DNA of 20,383 nucleotides from an uncultured Desulfobacterium sp. (GTDB lineage: Bacteria > Desulfobacterota > Desulfobacteria > Desulfobacterales > Desulfobacteraceae): contig CAKZLA010000553.1 in NCBI GenBank assembly GCA_937124525.1, forward strand, positions 1-20,383, read 5' to 3'. Position 1 is the stretch's first letter. The number at the start of each line of letters is the position of its first letter. Positions 6,006 through 13,112 of the stretch are shown one piece after another. The translations under genes and the position numbers were made by a program. The notes under the pieces are model-generated. The model had not been told where the DNA came from. It saw only the letters and a program-made list of their open reading frames with translations, and did no database searches.

Positions 6006-6150
6006 CCATCCGGTATTTCGGCTCAGGAATCAGGATGCAGACCGGCATCCGGGTGTGCCGGGAAGCTGGCCGATTCGTGCTGTCAGGTGTTTTACTATTT
6101 TTAAAATATGGCTTTGGAAAATGCTGGACTGATTTTCCGGCGACTGTCCG

Positions 6151-6195
6151 AAAAAACCGGGGATAACGTCCATGCATCGTTATCCCCGGTTTTTT
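6151..6195. terminator. strong bidirectional intrinsic terminator
   Basis: CCGGGGATAACG (6157-6168) and CGTTATCCCCGG (6178-6189) form a perfect 12-base stem with a 9-base loop. A-run 6151-6156 and T-run 6190-6195 flank it, giving U-tracts in both directions. It can end transcription from the GlxA-type regulator (stop at 6005) and anything arriving on the minus strand. Confidence 0.88.
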
Positions 6196-6202
6196 GGAAT
6201 TT

Positions 6203-6271
6203 TTATTTGGCGAGAACACCCTTGCTGATGGTATTTCCCGGGGTCAGGGGCTTGGTCATAACGTCGGCCAT
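6203..6271 (-). CDS. possible 22-residue peptide or fossil C-terminus
   Basis: On the minus strand an ATG at 6271 opens 22 codons that start M-A-D-V-M-T-K-P-L-T-P-G and end in V-L-A-K with a TAA, eight bases before the terminator. The frame is open upstream to 6298 without another start, and no clear ribosome site is present. The first residues coincide with the dispersed repeat, whose copy at 532 preserves the same reading frame. It may be the tail of a lost gene rather than a functional peptide. Confidence 0.28.
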   Translation of the reverse strand: MADVMTKPLTPGNTISKGVLAK

Positions 6272-6292
6272 TTTGTAATGGAATTTTAATGG
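6251..6292. repeat. dispersed short repeat, copy 2
   Basis: This copy matches 532-573 at 34 of 42 positions with only transitions. The possible plus-strand hairpin is preserved by paired changes: CCATT-TTGT-AATGG here versus CCAC-CTT-GTGG in copy 1. Minus-strand codons are also conserved, so the selection, if any, could act on RNA or peptide. Confidence 0.7.
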
Positions 6293-6720
6293 TAAGAATT
6301 AAATTCAGTTATTACAGTGGCTTGCGATGAGTAGAGTTTTGTGTCCCGCATAGTGACCCAGCTTATGACCAACCCCAAATCGCTGCACCGGACGGCACCT
6401 CGCCTTGCTCATTTGCCGTCTGTTAGCCTTTAACCGAGGCGGACACCGGATACAGAGCATTTATTTCAGGGCGTGGGCACCCGCGCTTTTTGGCAGACTC
6501 CACCGCATTCCATGTCACAACGCATTAAGTTTCTTCTTAATGTCCATATGATCCTCCTTTAAAGCCATATAATCCATTTAATATTACAAATATGTGACTC
6601 TATAAAAACAAATTGTAATGTTTTTTGGATAAACGGGCGTAAATTTTATTAGGCTTTTTAAAGCGGAACAGAAAATAGTGAAAAGCAGAAAAATAAGTGG
6701 TGGATATTTATTTTTAATGG
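6293..6720. other. long intergenic region with possible gene remnant
   Basis: No convincing gene is seen. On the minus strand an ATG at 6547 has a near-perfect ribosome site (AAAGGAGG, 6 bases away). It reads only MDIKKKLNAL before a TGA at 6515-6517. The next frame continues for about 30 codons, suggesting a frameshifted remnant running toward the fragment at 6271. The 6560-6720 stretch is AT-rich and gene-free. Confidence 0.35.
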
Positions 6721-6743
6721 TAAACATTGTTTATTTGTTGACA
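6721..6743 (+). promoter_or_regulatory. palindromic operator-like site plus -35 box upstream of the acyl-CoA ligase
   Basis: TAAACATTGTTTA (6721-6733) is a perfect 13-base palindrome. A consensus -35 TTGACA follows at 6738-6743. A good -10 box is not obvious at the expected distance (TGCTGT at 6761). A dimeric regulator could bind the palindrome. The leader to the ATG at 6900 would be about 130 bases. Confidence 0.35.
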
Positions 6744-6899
6744 TAGGAGTTAAATTTGAGTGCTGTTAATTTATTGCAAATAGTTAGGTCAAAATAGGCA
6801 ATTGGATATTTATTACGATTTTTTAGTGGATCGCTAAATTTATAAAAATAATCTGCCGGATGAATAAACTCTGGCCCAATAACTTAGGGAGAATATTGA

Positions 6900-8696
6900 A
6901 TGCTGACATTGGAAACCCCGGTCAATCTGGTGGAACTTTTTGAAAATGGTGTTCGAAAATTTAAAGATAATCCATTTTTTGGGCTGAAAAACGAATCTAA
7001 AACCGAACTTAACTGGATGACATACGGGGATGTGGGCCAGCGCGTTGATAATCTCAGGGGCGGCCTGGTACACAAAGGCATCGGCAAAAATCATGTGGTC
7101 GGTTTCATCGGAAACAACCGGCCTGAATGGGCAATTTGCGCTTTTGCAACATACGGTACTGGTGCCCGTTTTGTCCCCATGTACGAGGCGGAGCTGGAAA
7201 GCACCTGGGAATATATTATCAAAGACAGTGGCGTTAAACTGTTAATGGTCTCTAAACCTGAAATCTATGAAAAAGTAATCAAACTTACCGAAATTATTCC
7301 TGCTCTTGAGCATGTTTTTGTCATTGAAACCAATGGTGAAAACTCAATGGCCGAACTGGAAATCATTGGTAAAAAAAATCCGGTGCCGTCTGTAAAGCCG
7401 GAAATAAACGACATCGCCGCTTTGATTTATACTTCTGGAACCACGGGTGATCCCAAAGGTGTGCTGCTGTCCCACGGGAATTTTACCTCCAATGCCGTGG
7501 GCGGCAACCGGATCTATAAAGATATTTTAAATGAAAATGCCCGCAGTATTTCTATTCTTCCCTGGGCACATTCATACGGCCAGACGGCTGAACTATATAA
7601 CTGGATGCTGGTGGGCGGTTCCATTGGATTTATGGAATCCGTGGCCACGCTGGGGAATGATCTGGCGCTGATCAAGCCCACATTTATGATTGCAGTGCCC
7701 CGGGTGTTTAATAAAATTTATGATGGTTTGTGGACAAAAATGAATGAAACCGGAGGGGCGGCCAAGGCTTTGTTTGAAATGGGCGTAAACAGCGCCAAGA
7801 AGAAGCGGGAACTGGCAGCAGAATGCAAGTCCAGTTTTATGGTTAACTTAAAGGTCGCACTGGCAGATAAAATCGTGTTTAAAAAAATCCGGGACAAATT
7901 TGGCGGCAGATTAGAAGGGGCACTCACTGCCAGCGCCCTGATGAATGTCGACATTTCAAATTTCTTTACCGACATCGGAATTCCCGTGTTTGACTGTTAC
8001 GGATTGAGTGAAACCTCTCCGGCGGTGAGCATGAATTGTTTTTCCGCTTTTAAGACCGGCAGCGTTGGCCGACCCGTCGACGATGTTAAGGTTGTCATTG
8101 ATCAATCCGTTGTGGAAGATGGCAGTGATGACGGCGAAATTGTTGTCTACGGTCCCAACGTCATGCAAGGGTATCACAACAAGCCGGAAGACACCCGGGC
8201 AACCATGACCGCCGACGGCGGTTTTAAAACAGGAGATCGGGGCCGGATTGATGAAGATGGTTATCTTTTTATTACTGGCCGGATCAAGGAGCAATATAAG
8301 CTGCAAAACGGGAAATACGTTTTCCCGGGTGCCATTGAAGAAGACATTCGCCTGCTGCCAAATGTGGCCAATGCCATGCTGTCTGGTGAAGGCAAAGGTT
8401 ACAATGTCTGCCTGATCATTCCCGATTTTGAAGTCCTAACCCAATACGCTGAACAAAATGACCTGCCAACTGATCCAGAGCAGCTGATTGAAAACGAGCA
8501 GGTAAAAAATATGATCTCCGCTGAAATCATTGCATCCTTGAAAAATAAATACGGCGGATACGAAATCCCTAAAAAATTTATTTTTATCGCTGAAGACTTC
8601 TCCATTGAGAACAGCATGCTCACTCAAACCATGAAATTAAAACGGCGGGTGGTATTTGAAAAGTATAATCAGGCAATTGAAAATTTGTATAAATAG
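6900..8696 (+). CDS. long-chain acyl-CoA ligase (AMP-dependent synthetase)
   Basis: This 598-residue enzyme is of the ANL superfamily, long-chain acyl-CoA synthetase type. It activates a fatty acid with ATP to an acyl-adenylate and then forms the CoA thioester. Landmarks are the P-loop YTSGTTGDPKG (177-187), the A5 motif YGLSETSP (367-374), TGDRGRID (444-451) and the hinge/A8 segment GRIKEQYKLQNGKYVFP (460-476). The A10 region is LTQTMKLKRR with the probable catalytic Lys at 579. 'KEQYKLQNGKYV' is characteristic of eukaryote-like ACSL enzymes rather than E. coli FadD. GGGAGA lies eight bases before the ATG. The gene is monocistronic between a terminator and a long gap. Benzoate or other aryl acids as substrate are less likely given the ACSL features. 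Confidence 0.9.
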   Translation: MLTLETPVNLVELFENGVRKFKDNPFFGLKNESKTELNWMTYGDVGQRVDNLRGGLVHKGIGKNHVVGFIGNNRPEWAICAFATYGTGARFVPMYEAELESTWEYIIKDSGVKLLMVSKPEIYEKVIKLTEIIPALEHVFVIETNGENSMAELEIIGKKNPVPSVKPEINDIAALIYTSGTTGDPKGVLLSHGNFTSNAVGGNRIYKDILNENARSISILPWAHSYGQTAELYNWMLVGGSIGFMESVATLGNDLALIKPTFMIAVPRVFNKIYDGLWTKMNETGGAAKALFEMGVNSAKKKRELAAECKSSFMVNLKVALADKIVFKKIRDKFGGRLEGALTASALMNVDISNFFTDIGIPVFDCYGLSETSPAVSMNCFSAFKTGSVGRPVDDVKVVIDQSVVEDGSDDGEIVVYGPNVMQGYHNKPEDTRATMTADGGFKTGDRGRIDEDGYLFITGRIKEQYKLQNGKYVFPGAIEEDIRLLPNVANAMLSGEGKGYNVCLIIPDFEVLTQYAEQNDLPTDPEQLIENEQVKNMISAEIIASLKNKYGGYEIPKKFIFIAEDFSIENSMLTQTMKLKRRVVFEKYNQAIENLYK

Positions 8697-9042
8697 ATAG
8701 GATCGTAAGACGCTTTTTGTCAAGAAGAGCATAAAAAGCAGGGTTTGATCACAAGCCTGACTCCGTGCTCCAGCAATCCTGATGAGTGGCGATGTTATGA
8801 TAAAGCCCAAAGATCTTATGTGTCATTATTGTGATGACAAAGACATGTGATCATGTGGCTTTTTAACTTTTAACCGAGAACTCCCCCTTCCAAATTTTTG
8901 ATTTGGTGGGGGATGACTCTGTGATTCAGGAAGAGAACATTCACTAAGATATGACGCTACTTGTGAAGCCCCCACCCTTTATTGATTGTCAAAATAACAA
9001 CTGCAAAAAAAATGCCATGTAATAAAGAAAAATATTTGATCC
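8697..9042. other. intergenic region after the ligase, with one strong hairpin
   Basis: No gene is seen. The main structure is a hairpin: TCCCCC (8882-8887) with CCAAAT (8890-8895) pairs with ATTTGG (8901-8906) and GGGGGA (8908-8913), interrupted by a small bulge. It lacks a T-run, so a Rho-independent terminator is uncertain. It may be an RNA processing or protein-binding element. Confidence 0.4.
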
Positions 9043-9070
9043 TTGACTTTATTCCATATTCCTATACCCT
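9043..9070 (+). promoter_or_regulatory. putative promoter of the CDP-alcohol operon
   Basis: TTGACT (9043-9048), a 16-base spacer and TACCCT (9065-9070) resemble a sigma70 promoter. It would produce a leader of nearly 190 bases before the first gene at 9266. No better candidate is seen closer to the gene. Confidence 0.35.
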
Positions 9071-9079
9071 ATTAATAGT

Positions 9080-9150
9080 CGTACAGATATAAAGGGTACG
9101 CAAGATTTCCCTCTTAAGGTGTATATCCCCGATACGCAAATGCGGTTTGC
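9080..9150 (+). promoter_or_regulatory. structured leader upstream of the CDP-alcohol operon
   Basis: Three short stems follow one another: CGTAC/GTACG (9080-9084 with 9096-9100), GTAT/ATAC (9121-9124 with 9132-9135) and GCAAA/TTTGC (9136-9140 with 9146-9150). They do not fit a riboswitch class I recognise. The leader could regulate the operon, but the stems are short. Confidence 0.25.
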
Positions 9151-9265
9151 CCCCCAAAGTTAGAAACCTTTATTTTTAAAAAAAACTGTCAATCGCCCAA
9201 GAAATTTCATCTTGAAAATAGATGTTTATTTTTTGCGTCCATTAATTGTTAATATTAGGAGGCCC

Positions 9266-10123
9266 ATGAAACCAGAAAAGAAATCCTATCCCCAAAAACG
9301 CATCACAACCGCTCTGCTGCTGGCTGCCGGTACAGGAAGTCGTCTGCTCCCCCTTACAAAAAAATCACCCAAATGCCTCACCCTTGTGAATGAAACCTCC
9401 ATATTGGAACGGTTAATCAAAAGCCTGAATCAAAATGGTTTTAAACGACTGGTTGTGGTTACCGGTCACCTGGAAGACTGTATTCGTAATTTTCTGAAAA
9501 CCCGGGCAGGTAATCTTACCATTGAGTATGTTTTCAGTCCGTTATACAAAACAACAAATAATATATACTCCCTGTGGATGGCCAGAGACATTATTAATGA
9601 ACCTTTTTTGCTCATTGAAAGTGATCTTGTTTTTGATTCGTCTTTATTAAAGGATATGCGTTATCCTGACAGGATCGCCATCGCAAAGATGCAGCCGTGG
9701 CTCAATGGCTCAACGGTAACAATCGATCCATCCAACACCATTAATGCCTTTCATAGTGGTGGGATAGAAGGGCCTGGCTCGACTCGTTACAAGACGGTAA
9801 ATATATACAGTCTTTCCGTTTCCTCCTGGTATCTGGTGATTGAAAAATTGAATCAATTTATCCTGGCCGGTAAAGTTAATGAATATTATGAAACGGTGTT
9901 CAGGCAATTGGTCATTGAAAAAAAACTTTCCCTTGATGCGGTCTTTTTTGACAATAAGCCATGGTATGAAATTGACACCGCAGAAGATCTTGCATCCGCC
10001 GAAAGGCTGTTTCCATCAAAGGTGCGTCTGCCCTTTAATATTTTAGGTTCAAATTATTTGAAAAAAACAGATCGGCCTGTACGGAAAAAAGTTTTACAGG
10101 GAGGTCTTTATGCCCACTCCTGA
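9266..10123 (+). CDS. LicC-like cytidylyltransferase (NTP transferase)
   Basis: This 285-residue nucleotidyltransferase has the CTP-binding signature AAGTGSRLLPLTKKSPKCL (20-38), with Lys36 likely binding phosphate. The segment TTNNIYSLWMARD (96-108) is typical of phosphocholine cytidylyltransferases such as LicC. ESD (118-120) supplies the metal-binding Asp, and WYEIDTAEDL near the end supplies a second. The expected reaction is CTP plus an alcohol phosphate (choline, ethanolamine or related) to CDP-alcohol. ATG 9266 follows AGGAGG; an in-frame TTG upstream at 9212 lacks a site. It overlaps the next gene by 14 bases, so the proteins are probably made together. The exact phosphate substrate cannot be read from sequence; a sugar-phosphate remains possible. 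Confidence 0.82.
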   Translation: MKPEKKSYPQKRITTALLLAAGTGSRLLPLTKKSPKCLTLVNETSILERLIKSLNQNGFKRLVVVTGHLEDCIRNFLKTRAGNLTIEYVFSPLYKTTNNIYSLWMARDIINEPFLLIESDLVFDSSLLKDMRYPDRIAIAKMQPWLNGSTVTIDPSNTINAFHSGGIEGPGSTRYKTVNIYSLSVSSWYLVIEKLNQFILAGKVNEYYETVFRQLVIEKKLSLDAVFFDNKPWYEIDTAEDLASAERLFPSKVRLPFNILGSNYLKKTDRPVRKKVLQGGLYAHS

Positions 10124-11213
10124 GTACAATAACCCGGCGGAAAAATATAACTATATCTCAGGTCAGCATGGTGGATATTATCGCCACGATTTTATTGATC
10201 ATGCATATTTATATAACCTTTATTTTCCGCCGGAAGAGGTGTTTACCTGTTTTAAAAATAAAATTCATGATCTTGTTCTGAACTACCCGGTTGCCCAGGA
10301 TGTCCTGGCCAATCTGGTGGGTAACCTTATTGATCAGCCGCCAGAGCGCATTGTTGTTGGTAATGGTGCGGCAGAACTTATCAAAATCGTCTCAGGGCAG
10401 ATTTCAAATAGACTCATTGTGCCGGTGCCGTCATTTAATGAATATGTGAACGCCGCACCCCAGGGCCGCGCCATGGAGTTTCCCCTTGAATGGCCCTCTT
10501 TCCAGCTGGATGTAGACAAATTCGCAGCCCATGCCATTAAAGCCAACGCAGATGTTGCGGTTGTGGTCACACCGAACAATCCAACCTCCATGGCCGTTCC
10601 AAAACAGGATTTGGTGTGCTTGGCAGAGGCATTGGCCGATCATGACTGTCTGCTGATTATTGATGAGTCCTTTATTGATTTTACTAAGGACCCGGATCAA
10701 TTTTCAATGGAAGATGAGATTGAGCAGTATCCCAATATCGTCATTTTTAAAAGCATGAGCAAGGCATATGGTATCTGTGGCATTCGAATTGGATATCTGG
10801 TTACAACCAATCTCAAATTTGCCAATGCGGTTCGTAAGGGTGTTCATATCTGGAATATTAATGGCTTTGCAGAAGAGTTCTTAAGAATTCTGCCTGATTT
10901 TCATGGGGAATTTATTAAAAGCTGCAACCAGGTTAAAAAAGATCGGGATAAACTTTATGAAAGTTTGAACGCTTTTTCTCCGCTTACGGTTTATAAGCCA
11001 GACGCAAATTTCATTTTTTGCCGTCTGCCCGACGACGGGCTGAATGCGCCCCAATTGACAGAAAAATTATTTGTTGACCATAATATATATATCAAACACT
11101 GCCAGGGTAAAACCATGCCCCATGGAGATCAATTTGTCCGTATCGCCTCCCGGACTGAACAAGAAAACACTAATCTGGTGGATGCCCTGGCATCTATCCT
11201 TGGGTATAAATAG
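10110..11213 (+). CDS. PLP-dependent aminotransferase-fold enzyme, HisC/CobD-like
   Basis: This 367-residue fold-type I enzyme belongs to aminotransferase class I/II. Visible landmarks are VVVTPNNPTS (151-160, Asn157 near the cofactor), LLIIDESFIDF (181-191, Asp185 to the pyridine nitrogen), SMSKAYGICGIRIGYL with Schiff-base Lys218 and Arg226, and FVRIAS (342-347, Arg344 for substrate carboxylate). HisC and CobD share this architecture, and both handle phosphorylated amino compounds. HisC transaminates histidinol phosphate; CobD decarboxylates threonine phosphate. Sitting between a cytidylyltransferase and a CDP-alcohol phosphotransferase, it probably makes or consumes the phosphorylated amino-alcohol headgroup. 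It has a strong GGGAGG site inside the preceding gene. A histidine-biosynthesis role is unlikely, since no his genes are near. Confidence 0.83.
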   Translation: MPTPEYNNPAEKYNYISGQHGGYYRHDFIDHAYLYNLYFPPEEVFTCFKNKIHDLVLNYPVAQDVLANLVGNLIDQPPERIVVGNGAAELIKIVSGQISNRLIVPVPSFNEYVNAAPQGRAMEFPLEWPSFQLDVDKFAAHAIKANADVAVVVTPNNPTSMAVPKQDLVCLAEALADHDCLLIIDESFIDFTKDPDQFSMEDEIEQYPNIVIFKSMSKAYGICGIRIGYLVTTNLKFANAVRKGVHIWNINGFAEEFLRILPDFHGEFIKSCNQVKKDRDKLYESLNAFSPLTVYKPDANFIFCRLPDDGLNAPQLTEKLFVDHNIYIKHCQGKTMPHGDQFVRIASRTEQENTNLVDALASILGYK

Positions 11214-11220
11214 CGAGCTC

Positions 11221-11865
11221 ATGATGAACAAAACACCATATCAACCGTCACATCACACCAGCATGCTCTGGTTTGCCAAAGATCTTCCAAATATCTGTTC
11301 CCTTGCAGGGCTTTTGTGTGCGCTTTTAGGGATTTATTTTGCCATTCTACAACATTTTTCCATTGCCGTCATTGCAATGATCTGGGCCGTCCTTTTTGAC
11401 TGGGGAGACGGCATTATCGCTCGAAACATGACCGGCAGAACGGAAAAACAAGGAGAATTTGGAGGGCAGCTGGACTCGTTGATCGATATGGTGAGTTTTG
11501 GCATCTGCCCGGCTGTTTTTCTTTTAAGTTATGGGCAGTTCAGTGGGTGGTATTTGCCGGGTGCCTTTGTGATTGTTGCCACCAGTGCCATACGACTTAG
11601 TTATTTTAATGTATTCGGTCTTGTGGACAACTCAACTTACAAGGGGCTTGCACTGGACAACAATGTTATTTTATTCGCATTTGTTTTTCTGTTTGAGGGG
11701 GTTTTCAGCCCTGGCATTTTTCCCATCATACTCTATGCAATGTTCATGATCATGGCGGGCTTTAACTTGTCATCCTTGCGTACACCAAAATTTTCCGGCG
11801 TTTGGTTTTATGTTCTTGTGGGGTATACGGTGATACTGACACTCATTTACAGTTTTATTCTTTAA
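11221..11865 (+). CDS. CDP-alcohol phosphatidyltransferase, PssA-like
   Basis: This 214-residue integral membrane enzyme carries the family motif with four acidic residues: D60-x2-D63-G64-x2-A67-R68, then G81-x3-D85-x3-D89. The spacer between AR and G is 12 residues instead of the usual 8-9. GGQLDSLIDMVSFGICPAVF closely resembles phosphatidylserine synthase (PssA). Several hydrophobic helices follow (for example 101-125, 145-175, 190-214). The reaction displaces CMP from a CDP-alcohol onto a second alcohol, or the reverse choice of donor. ATG 11221 is seven bases past the previous stop; the site is weak, suggesting coupled translation. Context makes the upstream CDP-alcohol product its likely donor. 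Confidence 0.87.
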   Translation: MMNKTPYQPSHHTSMLWFAKDLPNICSLAGLLCALLGIYFAILQHFSIAVIAMIWAVLFDWGDGIIARNMTGRTEKQGEFGGQLDSLIDMVSFGICPAVFLLSYGQFSGWYLPGAFVIVATSAIRLSYFNVFGLVDNSTYKGLALDNNVILFAFVFLFEGVFSPGIFPIILYAMFMIMAGFNLSSLRTPKFSGVWFYVLVGYTVILTLIYSFIL

Positions 11866-11871
11866 GCTGGC

Positions 11872-11903
11872 CTTGATCCCAACATCGGCCACTTTGGGAG
11901 GAG
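11872..11903. repeat. dispersed short repeat, copy 3 (partial)
   Basis: This copy begins seven bases past the CDP-alcohol transferase stop and matches copy 1 at 21 of its first 25 positions, including the TCGGCCA core. On the minus strand the frame continues upstream for about 30 more codons (core NENISQINSAWNNHQ, then SPPKVADVG). That suggests the 11880-12000 stretch holds a fossil coding fragment. No active gene is seen before 12103. Confidence 0.5.
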
Positions 11904-12102
11904 ACATAAATCCGCTGCCCTGATGGTTGTTCCATGCGCTATTAATTTGGGAAATATTCTCATTTGTGATACCTTGTTTTTCAACTACTCCTTTACTTGA
12001 ATTTTTGAATTAAAGTTAAGGAATACAGGATAAAGAAAGGGGCTGACCCAGGGCAGTGGGGTTCGCCGGTACACTGAACACGCATTAAGGATAAAATCAT
12101 TC

Positions 12103-12585
12103 ATGCCACACATCATCGTAAAATTGTATGCCGGAAAATCTGAGCAGCAGAAAAAAGAGCTGACCGAAAAAATTGTTAAAAGTGTTGTTGACGTCACAGA
12201 GTGCAAAGAGACGGCGGTCTCCGTGGCCATTGAAGAGTTTGAACCCCAGGACTGGGCGGAAAAAGTCTACAGGCCGGATATCCTTGATAACCAGGCAAAT
12301 TTGTCTAAAAAACCGGGTTACAATCCTTTTGCCCAGAAAGCGGAAGACAAAATCGCGGAAGACAAAATCCAGGAAGAGACTCCCAGTTTAATGGAGTATG
12401 TCAGGACGTCGGCAGCACTGGCTGCCGAGGAAGATAGCAGCGGAATGTTCAACCCCATGGCATGGTTGGACCTTGAACTGGAAGATAATCCCGACTCTTT
12501 TGACCCCTTTTTTGATACCCCATGGCATGGGCTATCCGACCAGGAAAAAGGGGAACGGATGATGGCTGTAAGGAGGATATTGTAA
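12103..12585 (+). CDS. PptA-like 4-oxalocrotonate tautomerase with C-terminal extension
   Basis: Residues 1-75 are a tautomerase-superfamily unit. Met is followed by the catalytic Pro (MPHIIVKLYAGKSEQQKK), and the domain closes with LSKKPGYNPFA, the hallmark of PptA/YdcE proteins (E. coli PptA ends KKPGYSMNA). Such enzymes use the N-terminal Pro as base for keto-enol isomerisation, but many have no known substrate. Unusually, 85 more residues follow: a duplicated A-E-D-K-I stretch (80-88), then an acidic segment rich in Asp/Trp/Phe (116-143) and a basic end. I do not recognise the extension. A secreted cupin gene begins two bases after the stop, so they are probably an operon. Confidence 0.82.
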   Translation: MPHIIVKLYAGKSEQQKKELTEKIVKSVVDVTECKETAVSVAIEEFEPQDWAEKVYRPDILDNQANLSKKPGYNPFAQKAEDKIAEDKIQEETPSLMEYVRTSAALAAEEDSSGMFNPMAWLDLELEDNPDSFDPFFDTPWHGLSDQEKGERMMAVRRIL

Positions 12586-12587
12586 TC

Positions 12588-13022
12588 ATGAAAAAGATAT
12601 TTTACGCAACAATGCTGCTGACTTTTCTGCTCATAACCCCTTCATGGGGCCATGATGGCGGTGGTGGGGTGACGGTTGATGTGCTTACAAAAACAACAAC
12701 CAGCTGGAACGGTACATCCCTGCCCGAATACAGCCCGGGAACCCCCGAGGTGACAATTTTGAAGATTGTTATCCCAGCAAAAACAGAACTGCCCCTGCAC
12801 CAGCACCCGGTGATCAATGCCGGTGTCCTGCTCAAGGGAGAGCTGACCGTTATTACCCAGGATAAAAAGACATTACACCTGAAGGCCGGGGACCCCATTG
12901 TGGAGGTGGTTCATACCTGGCATTACGGCAGAAACGACGGGGATGGGCCTGCTGAAATCATTGTCTTCTATGCCGGTGTGAAAGATACTCCCATTACTGT
13001 TAAAGCCCCCGTTTCCCCATAA
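12588..13022 (+). CDS. secreted cupin-domain protein
   Basis: This 144-residue protein opens with a signal peptide (MKKIFYATMLLTFLLITPSWG, cleavage near G21-H22) and a Gly-rich patch. A single conserved cupin_2 domain spans about residues 50-132: PLHQHPVINAGVLLKGELTV (H71, H73, E85) and VEVVHTWHYGRN (His109 or His112), the metal-binding set. VFYAG closes the barrel. It is probably a periplasmic metal-binding enzyme or binding protein of unknown substrate. ATG 12588 is chosen because TAAGGAGGATATT lies just before and it yields a proper signal peptide. It is coupled to the tautomerase upstream. Confidence 0.82.
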   Translation: MKKIFYATMLLTFLLITPSWGHDGGGGVTVDVLTKTTTSWNGTSLPEYSPGTPEVTILKIVIPAKTELPLHQHPVINAGVLLKGELTVITQDKKTLHLKAGDPIVEVVHTWHYGRNDGDGPAEIIVFYAGVKDTPITVKAPVSP

Positions 13023-13112
13023 TCCATGTATCCTAAGCTGGACAAGCCAGAACCAAAAGGGTTTGCTGATTCTCTTGTCAAAATAACACGACAATCAGAG
13101 ATAAGAATCTAA

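Noticed and set aside
8882..8913. Hairpin as the ligase terminator
   Set aside because: There is no T-run after the stem, and it lies about 190 bases past the stop.
9080..9150. Leader of the CDP-alcohol operon as a c-di-GMP or cobalamin riboswitch
   Set aside because: The stems are short, and conserved core motifs of these classes are not seen.
9266..11865. Operon as a phosphonate (PntC-type) pathway
   Set aside because: No phosphoenolpyruvate mutase or phosphonopyruvate decarboxylase is nearby, and the PLP enzyme is HisC/CobD-like rather than the class V AEP transaminase usually linked to PntC.
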